A stretch of 64,000 nt of DNA from Streptomyces venezuelae (GCF_008642355.1 NZ_CP029193.1:248001-312000), one strand, 5' to 3'; shown: positions 41,780-51,191, numbered from the stretch's first letter. Numbers and translations: made by a program. The notes: a model not told the origin generated them from the sequence alone.

Positions 41780-42136
41780 CCACCGCGGGAGCGGTCACCA
41801 ATCCAGGGGTGCAGATGCTGAAATGCCAACGATTCGTAAGGATGGCGGGCGATTCAGCGACGATTTCCGGACGATGCGAGTAGTCGAAGAGAGAACCAAT
41901 TTTACGTTTCCGCAGGTCAAACGGTCGTTTCTGGTTATACCATTACCGTTCGTCCATATGCTGGACAGGCGCCACGGAACCGCTCCCACCACCCCTGAGC
42001 TGCCCGAACGAGCGTGCGGTCACCGCTCACCGGAACGCCACATCCGGAAATCGACCATCCGGATGGCACTCACTCTCCGCACCGGCAAGACTCCTCACCG
42101 CAGTCACCAACCGCATCGATCGAAGGAGAGTTCACC
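41780..42136 (+). other. Gap of 357 bases ahead of the protease-inhibitor gene, with an AT-rich segment and a palindrome
   Basis: 41815-41965 is clearly lower in GC than the neighbourhood and has no coding signal. A 12-base perfect palindrome CCATCCGGATGG lies at 42055-42066, 71 bases before the inhibitor start; a half-match (CACATCCGG) lies 15 bases before it. This region presumably holds the inhibitor gene's promoter and a regulator site. Confidence 0.4.
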
Positions 42137-42577
42137 ATGCGTCGCACCCTCAAGGCCGTGGGAGCAGCCGCGGCGGCGGCCACCTGCGTCCTCGCCGCGA
42201 CGGCAGGCACCGCGCAGGCCGAGGCCCCCAAGGCGGAGAGCCTCTACGCACCGTCCGCCCTCGTGCTGACGGTCGGCCAGGGCGAGAACGCCGAGTCGGC
42301 GGCGGTGGAGCGCGCCGTGACGCTCACCTGTGCGCCCCGTCCCGGGGGAACCCACCCGTCGGCGGCGGCGGCCTGCGCCGAACTCGCCAAGGTCAACGGG
42401 CAGTTCGCCCGGCTCGTCGGCGCCTCGTCCGACGCCATCTGTACCAAGGAGTGGCGTCCGGTCACCGTGTCCGTCGTCGGCGCCTGGAACGGCAAGCACG
42501 TCAACTGGACGAGCACCTTCGCCAACCAGTGCACGATGAAGGCGGGTCTCGGGGAGGGTGCGGCACTGACCTTCTGA
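42137..42577 (+). CDS. Subtilisin-inhibitor-like (SSI family) secreted protease inhibitor
   Basis: A 146-residue precursor. The signal peptide ends at AQAEA (about residue 29). The mature part follows the SSI pattern closely, including 'YAPSALVLTVGQGE', 'ERAVTLTCAP' and 'GTHPSAAAACAEL', with four cysteines in the SSI positions. Aligned to SSI, the reactive-site loop reads Ile-Cys-Thr-Lys104-Glu-Trp-Arg-Pro, so P1 is Lys104 (codon at 42446), which predicts trypsin-like inhibition, and P1' is the unusual Glu. AAGGAGAG precedes the ATG. SSI proteins block secreted proteases and act as dimers. Confidence 0.95.
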   Translation: MRRTLKAVGAAAAAATCVLAATAGTAQAEAPKAESLYAPSALVLTVGQGENAESAAVERAVTLTCAPRPGGTHPSAAAACAELAKVNGQFARLVGASSDAICTKEWRPVTVSVVGAWNGKHVNWTSTFANQCTMKAGLGEGAALTF

Positions 42578-42653
42578 CGGGATCACAGACCCTGACCACA
42601 CTCAGGGGATGTCCCGGTGACCTTTCGTGGGGGAAGGCGGCCGGGACGCGGGG

Positions 42654-42685
42654 CGGCCCCCGGTGTCGGGCGACACCGGGGGCCG
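42654..42685 (+). terminator. Hairpin after the inhibitor gene
   Basis: CGGCCCCCGGTGTCG (42654-42668) pairs perfectly with 42671-42685; the formal loop is two bases. It lies 77 bases after the inhibitor stop and 46 before the cupin start and probably terminates the inhibitor transcript. Confidence 0.75.
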
Positions 42686-42730
42686 TAGTGTTTCCACCGG
42701 TATCCGACCCGGCGACGTCGCGAGGAGTCC

Positions 42731-43483
42731 ATGGTGAACCGACCGCCCCGAGCGCAAGCGATGCCCGTCCCGTACGAGGGGCTCCCCGGCGGCATCGGGG
42801 TCTCCCGGCTGAGCGTCTACAACTGGCCGGCCGGCGACGGCAGGCGCGGCGGAACTTCCCATCTGCACCTGACCTGCTCGGAGGGGTACGCGGTCACCGG
42901 CGGGAGCGGCGCCGTGCAGACCCTGACCGCGGACGGTTTCCGCGAGACTCCCCTCTCCCCCGGCGCCCTGGTCTGGTTCACCCCCGGAACCATCCACCGC
43001 CTGGTCAACGACGGCGGACTGACCATCAACGTGCTCATGCAGAACTGCGGGCTCCCCGAAGCCGGGGATGCCGTCCTGACGCTGCCGCCGCCGCTCCTCG
43101 CCGACCCCGGGACCTACCGCGCCGCCGTCGCCCTGCCCTCCGGCGGCAGCGAGGCCGAGCTGGCGGCAGCGACCCGGCGCCGCCGCGACCTGGCCGTCGA
43201 GGGGTTCACGGCACTCCGCGAGGCGACCGAGACAGGGGACCCGGAGCCGCTCGCCGCCTTCCACCGTGCCGCCGTCGCCCTGGCCCAGCCGCCGGCGGCG
43301 GCGTGGCGGGAGCGCTGGCGTGCGGGTGCGGCCGCCGCGGCGGAGGCGACCGGCGACCAGCTCGACCGCCTGGAGCGCGGCGACGCCGGCTATCTGGCGC
43401 GGGCGGCGGTGCGAGCCGAACGGCCCGTGATCCGGGGCCGGTTCGGGATGTGCGGGCGGCTGGACGTCTACGACGTGGCGTGA
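42731..43483 (+). CDS. Cupin-domain protein
   Basis: A 250-residue protein with one small cupin barrel (residues about 15-105): motif 1 GGTSHLHLTCSEGYAVTGGSG and motif 2 PGALVWFTPGTIHRLVNDGG with the metal-binding His and Glu. The C-terminal half is a helical region rich in Ala and Arg (residues 135-235). GAGGAG precedes the ATG. It could be a sugar- or small-molecule-binding regulator or enzyme. Its end overlaps the convergent YunG gene by 16 bases. Confidence 0.8.
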   Translation: MVNRPPRAQAMPVPYEGLPGGIGVSRLSVYNWPAGDGRRGGTSHLHLTCSEGYAVTGGSGAVQTLTADGFRETPLSPGALVWFTPGTIHRLVNDGGLTINVLMQNCGLPEAGDAVLTLPPPLLADPGTYRAAVALPSGGSEAELAAATRRRRDLAVEGFTALREATETGDPEPLAAFHRAAVALAQPPAAAWRERWRAGAAAAAEATGDQLDRLERGDAGYLARAAVRAERPVIRGRFGMCGRLDVYDVA

Positions 43484-43890
43484 GCGGGCACCGGGTCCGG
43501 GTTCCCGGCGCGTTCGGCGAGTCTGCGGAGCACGCGGGCGCGCAGCAGTTCGTACTCCTCGCGGCAGCGGCGGATCTCCGGCGGGCGCGCCATGACGGCG
43601 CCCTCCGTCACGATCTCCTCCGGCGCGAACTGCTCACGGGTGAGGTCGATCTCCACGCCCGCGCCCAGGCGGTTCCACCAGTGGTAGTCCGTGCGGACGC
43701 CGTCGACGAGCACCTCGCCCCGCATGAGCTCTCCGCCCAGCAGGTCGTGCAGCACCAGTGCCGTCACACCGCACTGGCCCCGCGCCGGGTTCTCCGGAGG
43801 CCAGTTGTTCGTCGAGTCCGGCGGATAGGTGTCCGCGCCCCAACTGTCCCGCAGGGCCGCCTCGATGTCCGTGAGTCGCAGTGGTGTCAT
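43468..43890 (-). CDS. YunG-family protein
   Basis: A 140-residue protein with the YunG pattern: 'LRDSWGADTYPPDSTNNWPPENPARGQ', 'CGVTALVLHDLLGGELMRGEV' and 'DYHWWNRLGAGVEIDLTREQF', which resembles a small papain-like fold with Cys and His. No cleavage activity is established for the family. The ATG at 43890 is the family start. It lies 30 bases downstream of the CoA-transferase gene on the opposite side of its stop, same strand, so it may be the last gene of that transcript. Confidence 0.78.
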   Translation of the reverse strand: MTPLRLTDIEAALRDSWGADTYPPDSTNNWPPENPARGQCGVTALVLHDLLGGELMRGEVLVDGVRTDYHWWNRLGAGVEIDLTREQFAPEEIVTEGAVMARPPEIRRCREEYELLRARVLRRLAERAGNPDPVPAHATS

Positions 43891-43920
43891 GCCGGACACC
43901 CTCGCACCCGCCACTGACAA

Positions 43921-45150
43921 TCAGGCGTCGTCCCTGGTCACGGCCGCCCGCACCACCCCGCGTCCGACCGCCCCCTCGATCGCCTCCTCGTCGAACCCGC
44001 GGGCGGCGAGCACCTCGCGCGTGTCCGCCCCCGCGTCCCGCACCTCGGCCCGCACCGGGGCCGGTGTCCGGGACAGGGAGACGGGCGAGGCGAGACCGCG
44101 GTAGTCGCCGTCCTCGACGACGAGGCCACGGTGGCGCACCTGGGGTGCGGTGAGTGCCTCGGCGACGTCGTGCACGGGCGAGGCCGGGATGCCGCGGGCC
44201 GTGAGGTGCGCGGTGAGTTCGGCGCGGGGGCGGTCCGCGATGGCCTGCTCCAACTCGGCGCGCAGCTCCCGCTGGTGGCGTACGCGGTCCTGGTTGGTGC
44301 CAAAGCGCGGGTCCTGGGCCAGCTCGGGCACGTCGAGTACGTCCGTGAGGGCGCCGAACTGCCGGTCGTTGCCGACGGCGACGAAGAGCGGGCCGTCCGC
44401 GGCGGCGAAGCAGTCGTAGGGAGCGATGCTCGGATGCGCGGAACCGGTGCGGCGCGGCACGGCACCGTCGGCGAGCCATGACGCGGAGTGCGGGTGGAGG
44501 AGGCTGATCACGGTGTCCAGAAGCGCGCAGTCGACGAGTTGGCCGAGTCCGGAGCGGTGGCGTTCGTGCAGGGCCAGCAGGATGCCGGAGAAGGCGAGGA
44601 TGCCGGTGACCTGGTCGACGACGGGCACGCCGACGCGCAGCGGCGGCCCCTCCGCCTCGCCGTTGACGCTCATGAGGCCGCCGTAGGCCTGGAGGACCGC
44701 GTCGTATCCGGGCTGCCCGCCGAGTGGCCCGTCGGTGCCGAAGCCGGTGACGCGGCAGTGGACGAGGGCGGGGAACCGGCGGCGCAACTCGTCGTCCGGG
44801 TAACCCCACTTGGCGAGGGTGCCCGCCTTGAAGTTCTCCACGAGCACGTCGGTGCCGAGCAGCAGGGTGTCGAGGATGTCGCGCCCCTCGGGAACGGACA
44901 GGTCGACGACGATGTTCTTCTTGCCGCGGTTGAGGTTCCGGTAGTAGGCGGAGGTGCCGGGCGCGACGAACGGCGGGCCCCAGCCGCGGGTCTCGTCGCC
45001 GGCGGGGGGTTCGACCTTGATGACGTCGGCTCCGTGGTCGGCGAGCAGCTGGGCGCAGTAGGGCCCGGCGAGGACGCGGGACAGGTCGAGCACCTTGACT
45101 CCGGCGAGGGCGCCGCCGCGTGTGCCGGGGCCGGAGGGCGGAGGTGTCAT
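43921..45150 (-). CDS. Class III (CaiB/BaiF, formyl-CoA transferase-like) CoA transferase
   Basis: A 409-residue enzyme that moves CoA between carboxylic acids through an aspartyl intermediate. Family marks: 'GVKVLDLSRVLAGPYCAQLLADHGADVIKVE' near the N-terminus, 'NRGKKNIVVDL', catalytic Asp150 in PGYDAVLQA and 'GRGQ-type GLGQLVDCALLDTVISLL'. GGGAG precedes the ATG. It follows the dioxygenase gene by 41 bases, so the two are probably co-transcribed; this suggests activation and oxidation of a short acid. Specific substrate unknown. Confidence 0.92.
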   Translation of the reverse strand: MTPPPSGPGTRGGALAGVKVLDLSRVLAGPYCAQLLADHGADVIKVEPPAGDETRGWGPPFVAPGTSAYYRNLNRGKKNIVVDLSVPEGRDILDTLLLGTDVLVENFKAGTLAKWGYPDDELRRRFPALVHCRVTGFGTDGPLGGQPGYDAVLQAYGGLMSVNGEAEGPPLRVGVPVVDQVTGILAFSGILLALHERHRSGLGQLVDCALLDTVISLLHPHSASWLADGAVPRRTGSAHPSIAPYDCFAAADGPLFVAVGNDRQFGALTDVLDVPELAQDPRFGTNQDRVRHQRELRAELEQAIADRPRAELTAHLTARGIPASPVHDVAEALTAPQVRHRGLVVEDGDYRGLASPVSLSRTPAPVRAEVRDAGADTREVLAARGFDEEAIEGAVGRGVVRAAVTRDDA

Positions 45151-45191
45151 CGGCTGCTCCCAGTTCGGTCGCGTGGGCGGGGGGGGTCCGC

Positions 45192-46133
45192 TCAGTACGG
45201 CAGGTCACCCGCGATCGCGACGCGCTCCGCGACCCGCCGGTGCGGGGCGTAGTCGTCGACGGCGTAGTGCTGCGTGGCACGGTTGTCCCAGAAGGCGACG
45301 TCGCCCGCCTGCCAGTGGAACCGGACCTGGTACTCCGGCACGTGGGCCTGACGCACGAGGTGGCCGAGGAGCCGGTCGCTCTCCTCGCGGTCCATGCCGA
45401 CGATGTGCGTGGTGAAGGACGTGTTCACGAAGAGCATGCGCCGCCCGGTCTCCGGGTGCGTGCGCACCACGGGGTGGGTGACGGGCGGGAAGCGGTCCTG
45501 GAGCGGGGCGAGCCGGTCCGGGCCGTAGAAGCGGGCGAAGCCCGGGATGAAGTCGTGCACGGCACGGGCTCCGTCGATGCGCGCCTTGATGGTATCGGGA
45601 AGGTTGTCGTACGCCGCCGCCATGTCCGCCCACATCGTGTCGCCGCCGACCGGCGGCACCTCGTGCAGCTGCAACACGGCGCCCAGCGCGGGCCGTTCGC
45701 GGAAGGTGACGTCCGCGTGCCAGACATTCTCGAACGTGGGCGTGGCGCTGCCGCCCTTGTCGAAGCGGACGACGTCGTCGGCGGAGCCGCGCGCGAGCAG
45801 CGGGTTGGTCTCGAGCTCGCCCCAGTTGAGGGCGAAGGCGCGCTGCTGCTCGGACGTGATGCGGGCGCCGCGGAAGAACAGGACCTTCCACTCCAGCAGG
45901 GCCCGGTTCAACTCCTCGCGCAGGGCGGCCGTCAGCGGGCGGGCGAGGTCGACGCCGCGGATCTCGGCGCCGATGACGCGCCCCTGGGGCACGACGTCGA
46001 AGAGCTCGTAGGGGCGCTCCTGCCAGTCGTCGGGCAGGCGGCGCAGGGTGCGGCGGCCCTCGTACATGCCGTCGGCGGGGACGCGCGCTTCGCGAAGAGC
46101 GGTGGTGGCGGCGGGCTGGGGTGCGACAGTCAT
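45192..46133 (-). CDS. TauD/TfdA-family iron- and 2-oxoglutarate-dependent dioxygenase
   Basis: A 313-residue non-haem iron enzyme. The iron ligands are His139 and Asp141 (WHADVTF) and His289 (RATQHYAVDDY); Arg300 or its neighbour would hold 2-oxoglutarate. 'GGDTMWADMAAAYDNLP' is the TauD signature. Known relatives release sulfite from taurine or hydroxylate aryloxy acids. The ATG at 46133 has AAGGATC nine bases upstream; the frame stays open beyond. A candidate leader ORF and promoter lie upstream. With the CoA transferase it may process a sulfonate or short acid. Confidence 0.92.
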   Translation of the reverse strand: MTVAPQPAATTALREARVPADGMYEGRRTLRRLPDDWQERPYELFDVVPQGRVIGAEIRGVDLARPLTAALREELNRALLEWKVLFFRGARITSEQQRAFALNWGELETNPLLARGSADDVVRFDKGGSATPTFENVWHADVTFRERPALGAVLQLHEVPPVGGDTMWADMAAAYDNLPDTIKARIDGARAVHDFIPGFARFYGPDRLAPLQDRFPPVTHPVVRTHPETGRRMLFVNTSFTTHIVGMDREESDRLLGHLVRQAHVPEYQVRFHWQAGDVAFWDNRATQHYAVDDYAPHRRVAERVAIAGDLPY

Positions 46134-46201
46134 CGGGTCTGATCCTTCGGATGCGGGAGCGGACGGGCGTGCAGGGCGGCGCGGAGCGCGGCTCCGTACA
46201 G

Positions 46202-46279
46202 CTAGCGGCCCGATCGCTCGCACCCGCGCCGCCACGGGACGTCGAATGTCCGTACGGCGGCGGTCAGGTGCTGGATCAT
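46202..46279 (-). CDS. Candidate leader peptide upstream of the dioxygenase gene
   Basis: A 25-codon ORF from ATG (46279-46277) to TAG. The peptide reads MIQHLTAAVRTFDV then a run with PWRRGCE. Upstream a TTGACC, 17-base spacer and CACAAT would start transcription at or beside this ATG, giving a leaderless message. A 28-codon form starting nine bases earlier (46288) is also possible. A short Arg/Cys peptide before a TauD-like gene recalls the leader peptides of sulfur genes in streptomycetes, but the match is loose. Confidence 0.35.
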   Translation of the reverse strand: MIQHLTAAVRTFDVPWRRGCERSGR

Positions 46280-46322
46280 GATCGTCATTGTGGGGCGTCC
46301 ACCCCCGCGGGTCAACCGTCCG

Positions 46323-47192
46323 CTACGGCTTGCGCAGCACTCCGCCGTACTCGTAGATCCCCTTGTTGGCCTCGGTCACGCCGAGGTACGGCACGAGGTC
46401 GGGGTCGACCGGCTCCAGAGCGGGCTGGTCCGGGTCGGGGCGCCAGTCGACGAGGTTGACCACGCCGGGCTCCACGGGCTCGAGACCTTCGAGGAGGACG
46501 TCGACCTCGGCGGGTGTCCGGGTCTGCCACGGCACGCCGCCGCCCGCGATGTGCTCGGTCATCCTCGCGCCGCGCACCGGGTCCTCGCAGATGACCTGCG
46601 AGAAGCCGACGAAACTGCCGGGGGCCGCGCGGTCGATGATGGTGCGCAGGACGCGGCGCGGGTCGTCGGCGTCGACGAGGTGGTGGCCGACGGACAGGAA
46701 GAGCGTGGCGACCGGCTCGTCGAAGTCGATGAGCCGCACCAGGTCGGGGTGGTTCAGGATGGCGTCCTGGTCCCGCATGTCCCCCATGATGACCGTCGTG
46801 GAGGAGTCGTCGGCGAGCAGCGCGCGGCCGTGCGCGAGGACGATCGGGTCGATGTCCACGTAGACGACGCGGGCGTCGGGTGCGAAGCGCTGGGCGACCT
46901 GGTGGACGTTGTTGTCGGTGGGCAGGCCGCAGCCCATGTCGATGAACTGGCGGATGCCCCGCTCACGGGTCAGGTATCGCACCGCCCGGTAGAGGAACTG
47001 GCGGTTCTGCCGACAGATGTCGACGACCTCGGGGAACGAGGGCACGGTGGAGAGAATGAACTTCCGGTCGATCTCGTAGTTGTCCTTGCCGCCCAGCATC
47101 CAGCCGTAGCCGCGTGCCGACGTCGGGACGTCGTAGGGGATGGACGGGTTGGACGGCCCGGACACCGTCTCGGACTGGTTGTCACTCGCCAC
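46323..47192 (-). CDS. SAV2177-family (DUF574) SAM-dependent methyltransferase
   Basis: A 289-residue actinobacterial methyltransferase. The N-terminal signature 'PTSARGYGWMLGGKDNYEIDR' and SAM motif 'IDMGCGLPTDNNVHQVAQ' are characteristic, followed by 'VVYVDIDPIVLAHGRALL' (acidic ribose-binding residue). Streptomycetes carry many paralogues of unknown substrate. The GTG start has GGTGGAG upstream. A GGAAC-GT-GTTCC palindrome at 47225-47236 lies 32 bases before the start and may be a regulator site. Confidence 0.93.
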   Translation of the reverse strand: MASDNQSETVSGPSNPSIPYDVPTSARGYGWMLGGKDNYEIDRKFILSTVPSFPEVVDICRQNRQFLYRAVRYLTRERGIRQFIDMGCGLPTDNNVHQVAQRFAPDARVVYVDIDPIVLAHGRALLADDSSTTVIMGDMRDQDAILNHPDLVRLIDFDEPVATLFLSVGHHLVDADDPRRVLRTIIDRAAPGSFVGFSQVICEDPVRGARMTEHIAGGGVPWQTRTPAEVDVLLEGLEPVEPGVVNLVDWRPDPDQPALEPVDPDLVPYLGVTEANKGIYEYGGVLRKP

Positions 47193-47465
47193 AGCGCGCT
47201 CTCCACCTCTCCCGCAGGATTCACGGAACGTGTTCCTTGTCGCGACACTATCCGGTGATCCACGTTCGGGTGAATGAAGTACGGAAACTCAACGCCCCTG
47301 CGGGAGGCGCGGGTTGGCGGGGGTTCCTGGCCGTGCCCCCGGGCCGGGTCGGAGCGGGGTCTGTGGTGTCCCTCACCCGCCGACCGTCCTGGCCCGCTCA
47401 TGACGGATGATCGGGGCAGAGCCATCCGCACCACCTGATCCGTACCACCCAGAGAGGACCTCCCC

Positions 47466-48869
47466 ATGGAAGACCGCTTCGACGTCGTCGTACTCGGAGC
47501 AGGACCCGGCGGCTATGTGGCCGCCATCCGCGCCGCCCAGCTGGGCAAGCGGGTCGCGGTCGTCGAGGAGAAGTACTGGGGCGGTGTCTGCCTCAACGTC
47601 GGCTGCATCCCGACGAAGGCCCTGCTGCGCAACGCCGAGCTGGCCCACCTCTTCACGCACGAGCAGAAGACGTACGGCATCAAGGTCGACGGGCAGGTCT
47701 CCTTCGACTACGGCGAGGCGTTCAGCCGCAGCCGCACGGTCGCGGACGGCCGGGTCAAGGGCGTCCACTTCCTGATGAAGAAGAACGGCATCACGGAGTT
47801 CGACGGCCGGGGCACGTTCCTGGACGCGAACACGCTGCAGGTCGCGAAGTCCGACGGCACGACCGCCACGATCGGCTTCGAGAACTGCATCATCGCCACC
47901 GGGGCCACACCCCGCCTCCTGCCCGGCACGAGCCGCAGCGAGCGCGTGGTGACGTACGAGGAGCAGATCCTCGCCGACTCGCTGCCGCGCTCCATCGTGA
48001 TCGCGGGCGCGGGTGCCATCGGCATCGAGTTCGCGTACGTCCTGCACAACTACGGCGTGAAGGTCACCATCGTCGAGTTCCTCGACCGGGTCGCGCCGCT
48101 GGAGGACGCGGACGTCTCCAAGGAGCTGGCGAAGCAGTACCGCAAGCTGGGCATCGACGTGATGACCTCCACGCGTGTGGAGTCCATCGACGAGTCGGGC
48201 GAGCAGGTGCGGGTGACCGTCACGGGCAAGGACGGCAAGCAGCAGGTCCTGGAGGCGGACAAGGTCCTCCAGGCGATCGGTTTCGCGCCGAACGTGTCCG
48301 GCTTCGGACTGGAGGCGACGGGCGTGGCGCTCACCGAGCGCGGCGCGATCGAGGTCGACGGCCGCTGCCGTACGAACGTGCCGCACATCTACGCCATCGG
48401 TGACGTCACCGCGAAGCTGATGCTCGCGCACACCGCCGAGGCCATGGGTGTGGTGGCCGCGGAGACCCTCGCGGACGCCGAGACGATGGAACTCGACTAT
48501 CCGATGATCCCGCGCGCCACCTACTCGCAGCCGCAGATCGCCAGCTTCGGCTGGACGGAGGCGCAGGCCAAGGAGAAGGGCTTCGACGTCAAGGTCGCGA
48601 AGTTCCCGTTCCAGGCCAACGGCAAGGCGCACGGCCTGGGCGACACCGTCGGCTTCGTCAAGATCATCAGCGATGATACGCACGGTGAGATCATCGGCGC
48701 CCACCTGATCGGCCCCGACGTCACCGAGCTGCTGCCGGAGCTCACCCTCGCCCAGCAGTGGGACCTCACCGTCCACGAGGTGGCGCGGAACGTCCACGCG
48801 CACCCGACCCTCGGCGAGGCCGTCAAGGAAGCGGTGCACGGCCTGGCCGGACACATGATCAACTTCTGA
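47466..48869 (+). CDS. lpdA: Dihydrolipoyl dehydrogenase
   Basis: The 467-residue E3 flavoprotein re-oxidises dihydrolipoamide for 2-oxoacid dehydrogenases and related systems. FAD motif [10 protein letters not shown] (11-20), redox disulfide Cys42-Cys47 in [13 protein letters not shown] motif [13 protein letters not shown], and the His-Glu dyad near the C-terminus (HAHPTLGE). GAGAGGACC precedes the ATG. No E1 or E2 gene is close, so it serves complexes encoded elsewhere; it resembles the mycobacterial-type Lpd more than the E. coli enzyme. Divergent from the SAV2177 gene by 273 bases. Confidence 0.96.
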   Translation: MEDRFDVVVLGAGPGGYVAAIRAAQLGKRVAVVEEKYWGGVCLNVGCIPTKALLRNAELAHLFTHEQKTYGIKVDGQVSFDYGEAFSRSRTVADGRVKGVHFLMKKNGITEFDGRGTFLDANTLQVAKSDGTTATIGFENCIIATGATPRLLPGTSRSERVVTYEEQILADSLPRSIVIAGAGAIGIEFAYVLHNYGVKVTIVEFLDRVAPLEDADVSKELAKQYRKLGIDVMTSTRVESIDESGEQVRVTVTGKDGKQQVLEADKVLQAIGFAPNVSGFGLEATGVALTERGAIEVDGRCRTNVPHIYAIGDVTAKLMLAHTAEAMGVVAAETLADAETMELDYPMIPRATYSQPQIASFGWTEAQAKEKGFDVKVAKFPFQANGKAHGLGDTVGFVKIISDDTHGEIIGAHLIGPDVTELLPELTLAQQWDLTVHEVARNVHAHPTLGEAVKEAVHGLAGHMINF

Positions 48870-49008
48870 CCGGCCGTCGGCGCCACGGGCGCCCCGCCGC
48901 GGCACGAGTGGCCGGAAACGAGTCACTCGGGTGGCGGGGCCGCCCGCTCCGGTCGATCCTGGGCGGAACACGACTGTTTGCCTCGGGGGCGAGGAGAGGC
49001 AGTAGCCG

Positions 49009-51171
49009 ATGTTCTCTGGCCTGGGTCGATTCGTGGTGCGCCGCCCCTGGTGGATCATCCTCGCGTGGGTGATCGCCGCGGGCGCCGTCATCTCGCTGGC
49101 GCCGAAGCTCACCTCCAGCAGCGACGAGGCGAGTTTCCTTCCGGACCACTACGAGTCCATTCGCGCGGCCGACGTCCAGGAGAAGGACTTCCCCCAACAG
49201 CAGAACGTCGGCGCGATCATCGTCTTCCAGCGCTCGGACGGCGGGAAGCTGACCGCCGCCGACTCCGCCGACGTGGCACGCGTCTCCAAGGATCTCCAGA
49301 ACCGGAGGATCCCCGAGGTGCAAGCCGTCGTGCCGGGCGAGGTCTCGCCCAACAAGCAGGTGCAGACCTCCGTCGTCGCCATGCCGAAGCTCACCGACCC
49401 CGAGGACACCGCGCAGCAGGACGCCGTGAAAGAGCTGCGGGACGACCTGAAGCCGGAGTTGAAGGGCACGGACCTCTCCGCCGGTATCACCGGCTCGGCG
49501 GCGCAGGCGCTCGACGAGAGCGACGCCTCGAAGAAGGCAGGGCTGCTCGTCGGCGTCGGCACGATCGTCATCATCGTGGTGCTGCTGCTCGTGATCTTCC
49601 GCAGCCCCATCATCGCGCTGCTGCCCGTCGTTCTCATCGGTCTGATCTCACCGATGGCGACCGGTCTGATCGCCTCCGCCAACAAGGCGTTCGACATGAA
49701 GGCCGACTCATCCATCCAGGAGCTGCTGACCGTCGTCCTGTTCGGCGTCGGCACGGACTACATCCTGTTCCTGCTGTTCCGCTACCGGGAGGCGCTGCGC
49801 GCGGGCGAGGACCCCAAGGGCGGCATGGTGCACGCCGTGGAGCGGGTCGGTGAGGCGATCACGTCGGCGGCCGGTGCGGTCATCGTCGCCTTCGCCGCGC
49901 TGACGCTGTCCTCGCTCGGCATGCTGCGGTCGATGGGCCCCGCCCTGGCCATCGCCGTGTTCGTGACCCTCCTCGCCGGCCTCACCCTCGTCCCCGCCGT
50001 GGTGTCGCTCCTCGGTACGAAGGTGTTCTGGCCCTCGAAGTCCTGGCAGCGGGAGCCGCACGGCACGGGGTTCGCCAAGCTCGGCACCTCCATCGCCCGC
50101 AGGCCAGCCGTCTGGGCGGTGGTGTCCGCGCTGTTCATGGGCGCCCTCGCGCTCGGCGCGCTCGGCTACAAGGCCAACTTCGACCTGGCCGGGTCCTCGC
50201 TGCCCAAGGACAAGGAGTCGATGGTCGCCCTGGACGACCTCCAGAAGGGCTTCCCTGCGGGCAGTACCGACCCGACGTCGGTGTACCTCACCTCCACGAA
50301 CGGCAAGCCGGTCGCGGAGCCCCGGGCCGCCGCCTTCCGCAAGCAGCTCGCCGACGTCCGCGGCGTGGGCGAGGTGGCGGCGCCGCGGCTGAACCCGGAC
50401 CGCACGACGGCCTCGTACTCCGTGATCCTCTCGGACCCGCCCGCCTCCGACAAGGCCCTGGAGACCCTCAAGGACCGGCTGCGCCCCGCCGCGCACGAGG
50501 ACGCCCCGGCCGGCACGGAGGCGCTGGTCGGCGGCACCACGGCGGTGTACGTCGACATCAACAAGGCGGTCGACCGCGACTATTCGGTGGTCTTCCCGGT
50601 GGCCGCGCTCGCCATCATGGTGATCCTCGGGCTGCTGCTGCGCAGCCTGGTCGCGCCCTGGTACCTGATGCTGTCCGTCGCGCTCGGCTTCGGCGCGACG
50701 CTCGGCGCGACCTCTCTGATCTTCCAGCAGATCGGCAGCCAGCCGGGCCTGATGTTCATGCTGCCCGTGATCATGTACCTGTTCGTGGTCGCGCTCGGCA
50801 CGGACTACAACATCCTCATGGTGTCGCGGCTGCGCGAGGAAGCCCGTGAGGGGCGTTCACCGCACGACGCGGCGGGCACGGCGGTCCGCCACTCGGGGCC
50901 GACGATCGGTTCGGCGGGCGTAATCCTCGCGGGTACGTTCGCGACACTGATGCTCGCGGGCAACTCGACGCTCTCCCAGATGGGTTTCTCGCTCTCGTTC
51001 GGCATCCTCGTCGCCGCGTTCGTCATGGCACTGATCTTCACTCCGGCGCTGACGGCGCTCATAGGGCACGCGGCGTGGTGGCCGGGGCACGGGGACGAGA
51101 AGCGGAACGGGCGGGGCGGTGCGCGCCCGTCGGACGAGGAGACCGTCGGCGGCGCGACCCGCTCCCGGTAG
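49009..51171 (+). CDS. MMPL-family RND transporter
   Basis: A 720-residue exporter, the second MMPL protein in the window but not a close copy of the first. Helix motifs GVGTDYILFLLFRYREAL and ALGTDYNILMVSRLREEA carry the proton-relay Asp-Tyr. The first extracellular domain begins with a SSSDEASFLPDHYESIRAA stretch. The C-terminus is short and charged. It may export lipids or drugs; no partner gene is visible. It follows lpdA by 139 bases but has its own leader (weak GGAGAGG). Confidence 0.93.
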   Translation: MFSGLGRFVVRRPWWIILAWVIAAGAVISLAPKLTSSSDEASFLPDHYESIRAADVQEKDFPQQQNVGAIIVFQRSDGGKLTAADSADVARVSKDLQNRRIPEVQAVVPGEVSPNKQVQTSVVAMPKLTDPEDTAQQDAVKELRDDLKPELKGTDLSAGITGSAAQALDESDASKKAGLLVGVGTIVIIVVLLLVIFRSPIIALLPVVLIGLISPMATGLIASANKAFDMKADSSIQELLTVVLFGVGTDYILFLLFRYREALRAGEDPKGGMVHAVERVGEAITSAAGAVIVAFAALTLSSLGMLRSMGPALAIAVFVTLLAGLTLVPAVVSLLGTKVFWPSKSWQREPHGTGFAKLGTSIARRPAVWAVVSALFMGALALGALGYKANFDLAGSSLPKDKESMVALDDLQKGFPAGSTDPTSVYLTSTNGKPVAEPRAAAFRKQLADVRGVGEVAAPRLNPDRTTASYSVILSDPPASDKALETLKDRLRPAAHEDAPAGTEALVGGTTAVYVDINKAVDRDYSVVFPVAALAIMVILGLLLRSLVAPWYLMLSVALGFGATLGATSLIFQQIGSQPGLMFMLPVIMYLFVVALGTDYNILMVSRLREEAREGRSPHDAAGTAVRHSGPTIGSAGVILAGTFATLMLAGNSTLSQMGFSLSFGILVAAFVMALIFTPALTALIGHAAWWPGHGDEKRNGRGGARPSDEETVGGATRSR

Positions 51172-51191
51172 GCCCACCCTCGCCCCCTGCG

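Noticed and set aside
48870..49008. Possible terminator between lpdA and the MMPL gene
   Set aside because: Only short GGCGCC palindromes and six-base arms (CGAGTG/CACTCG) are present; nothing stronger than chance at this GC.
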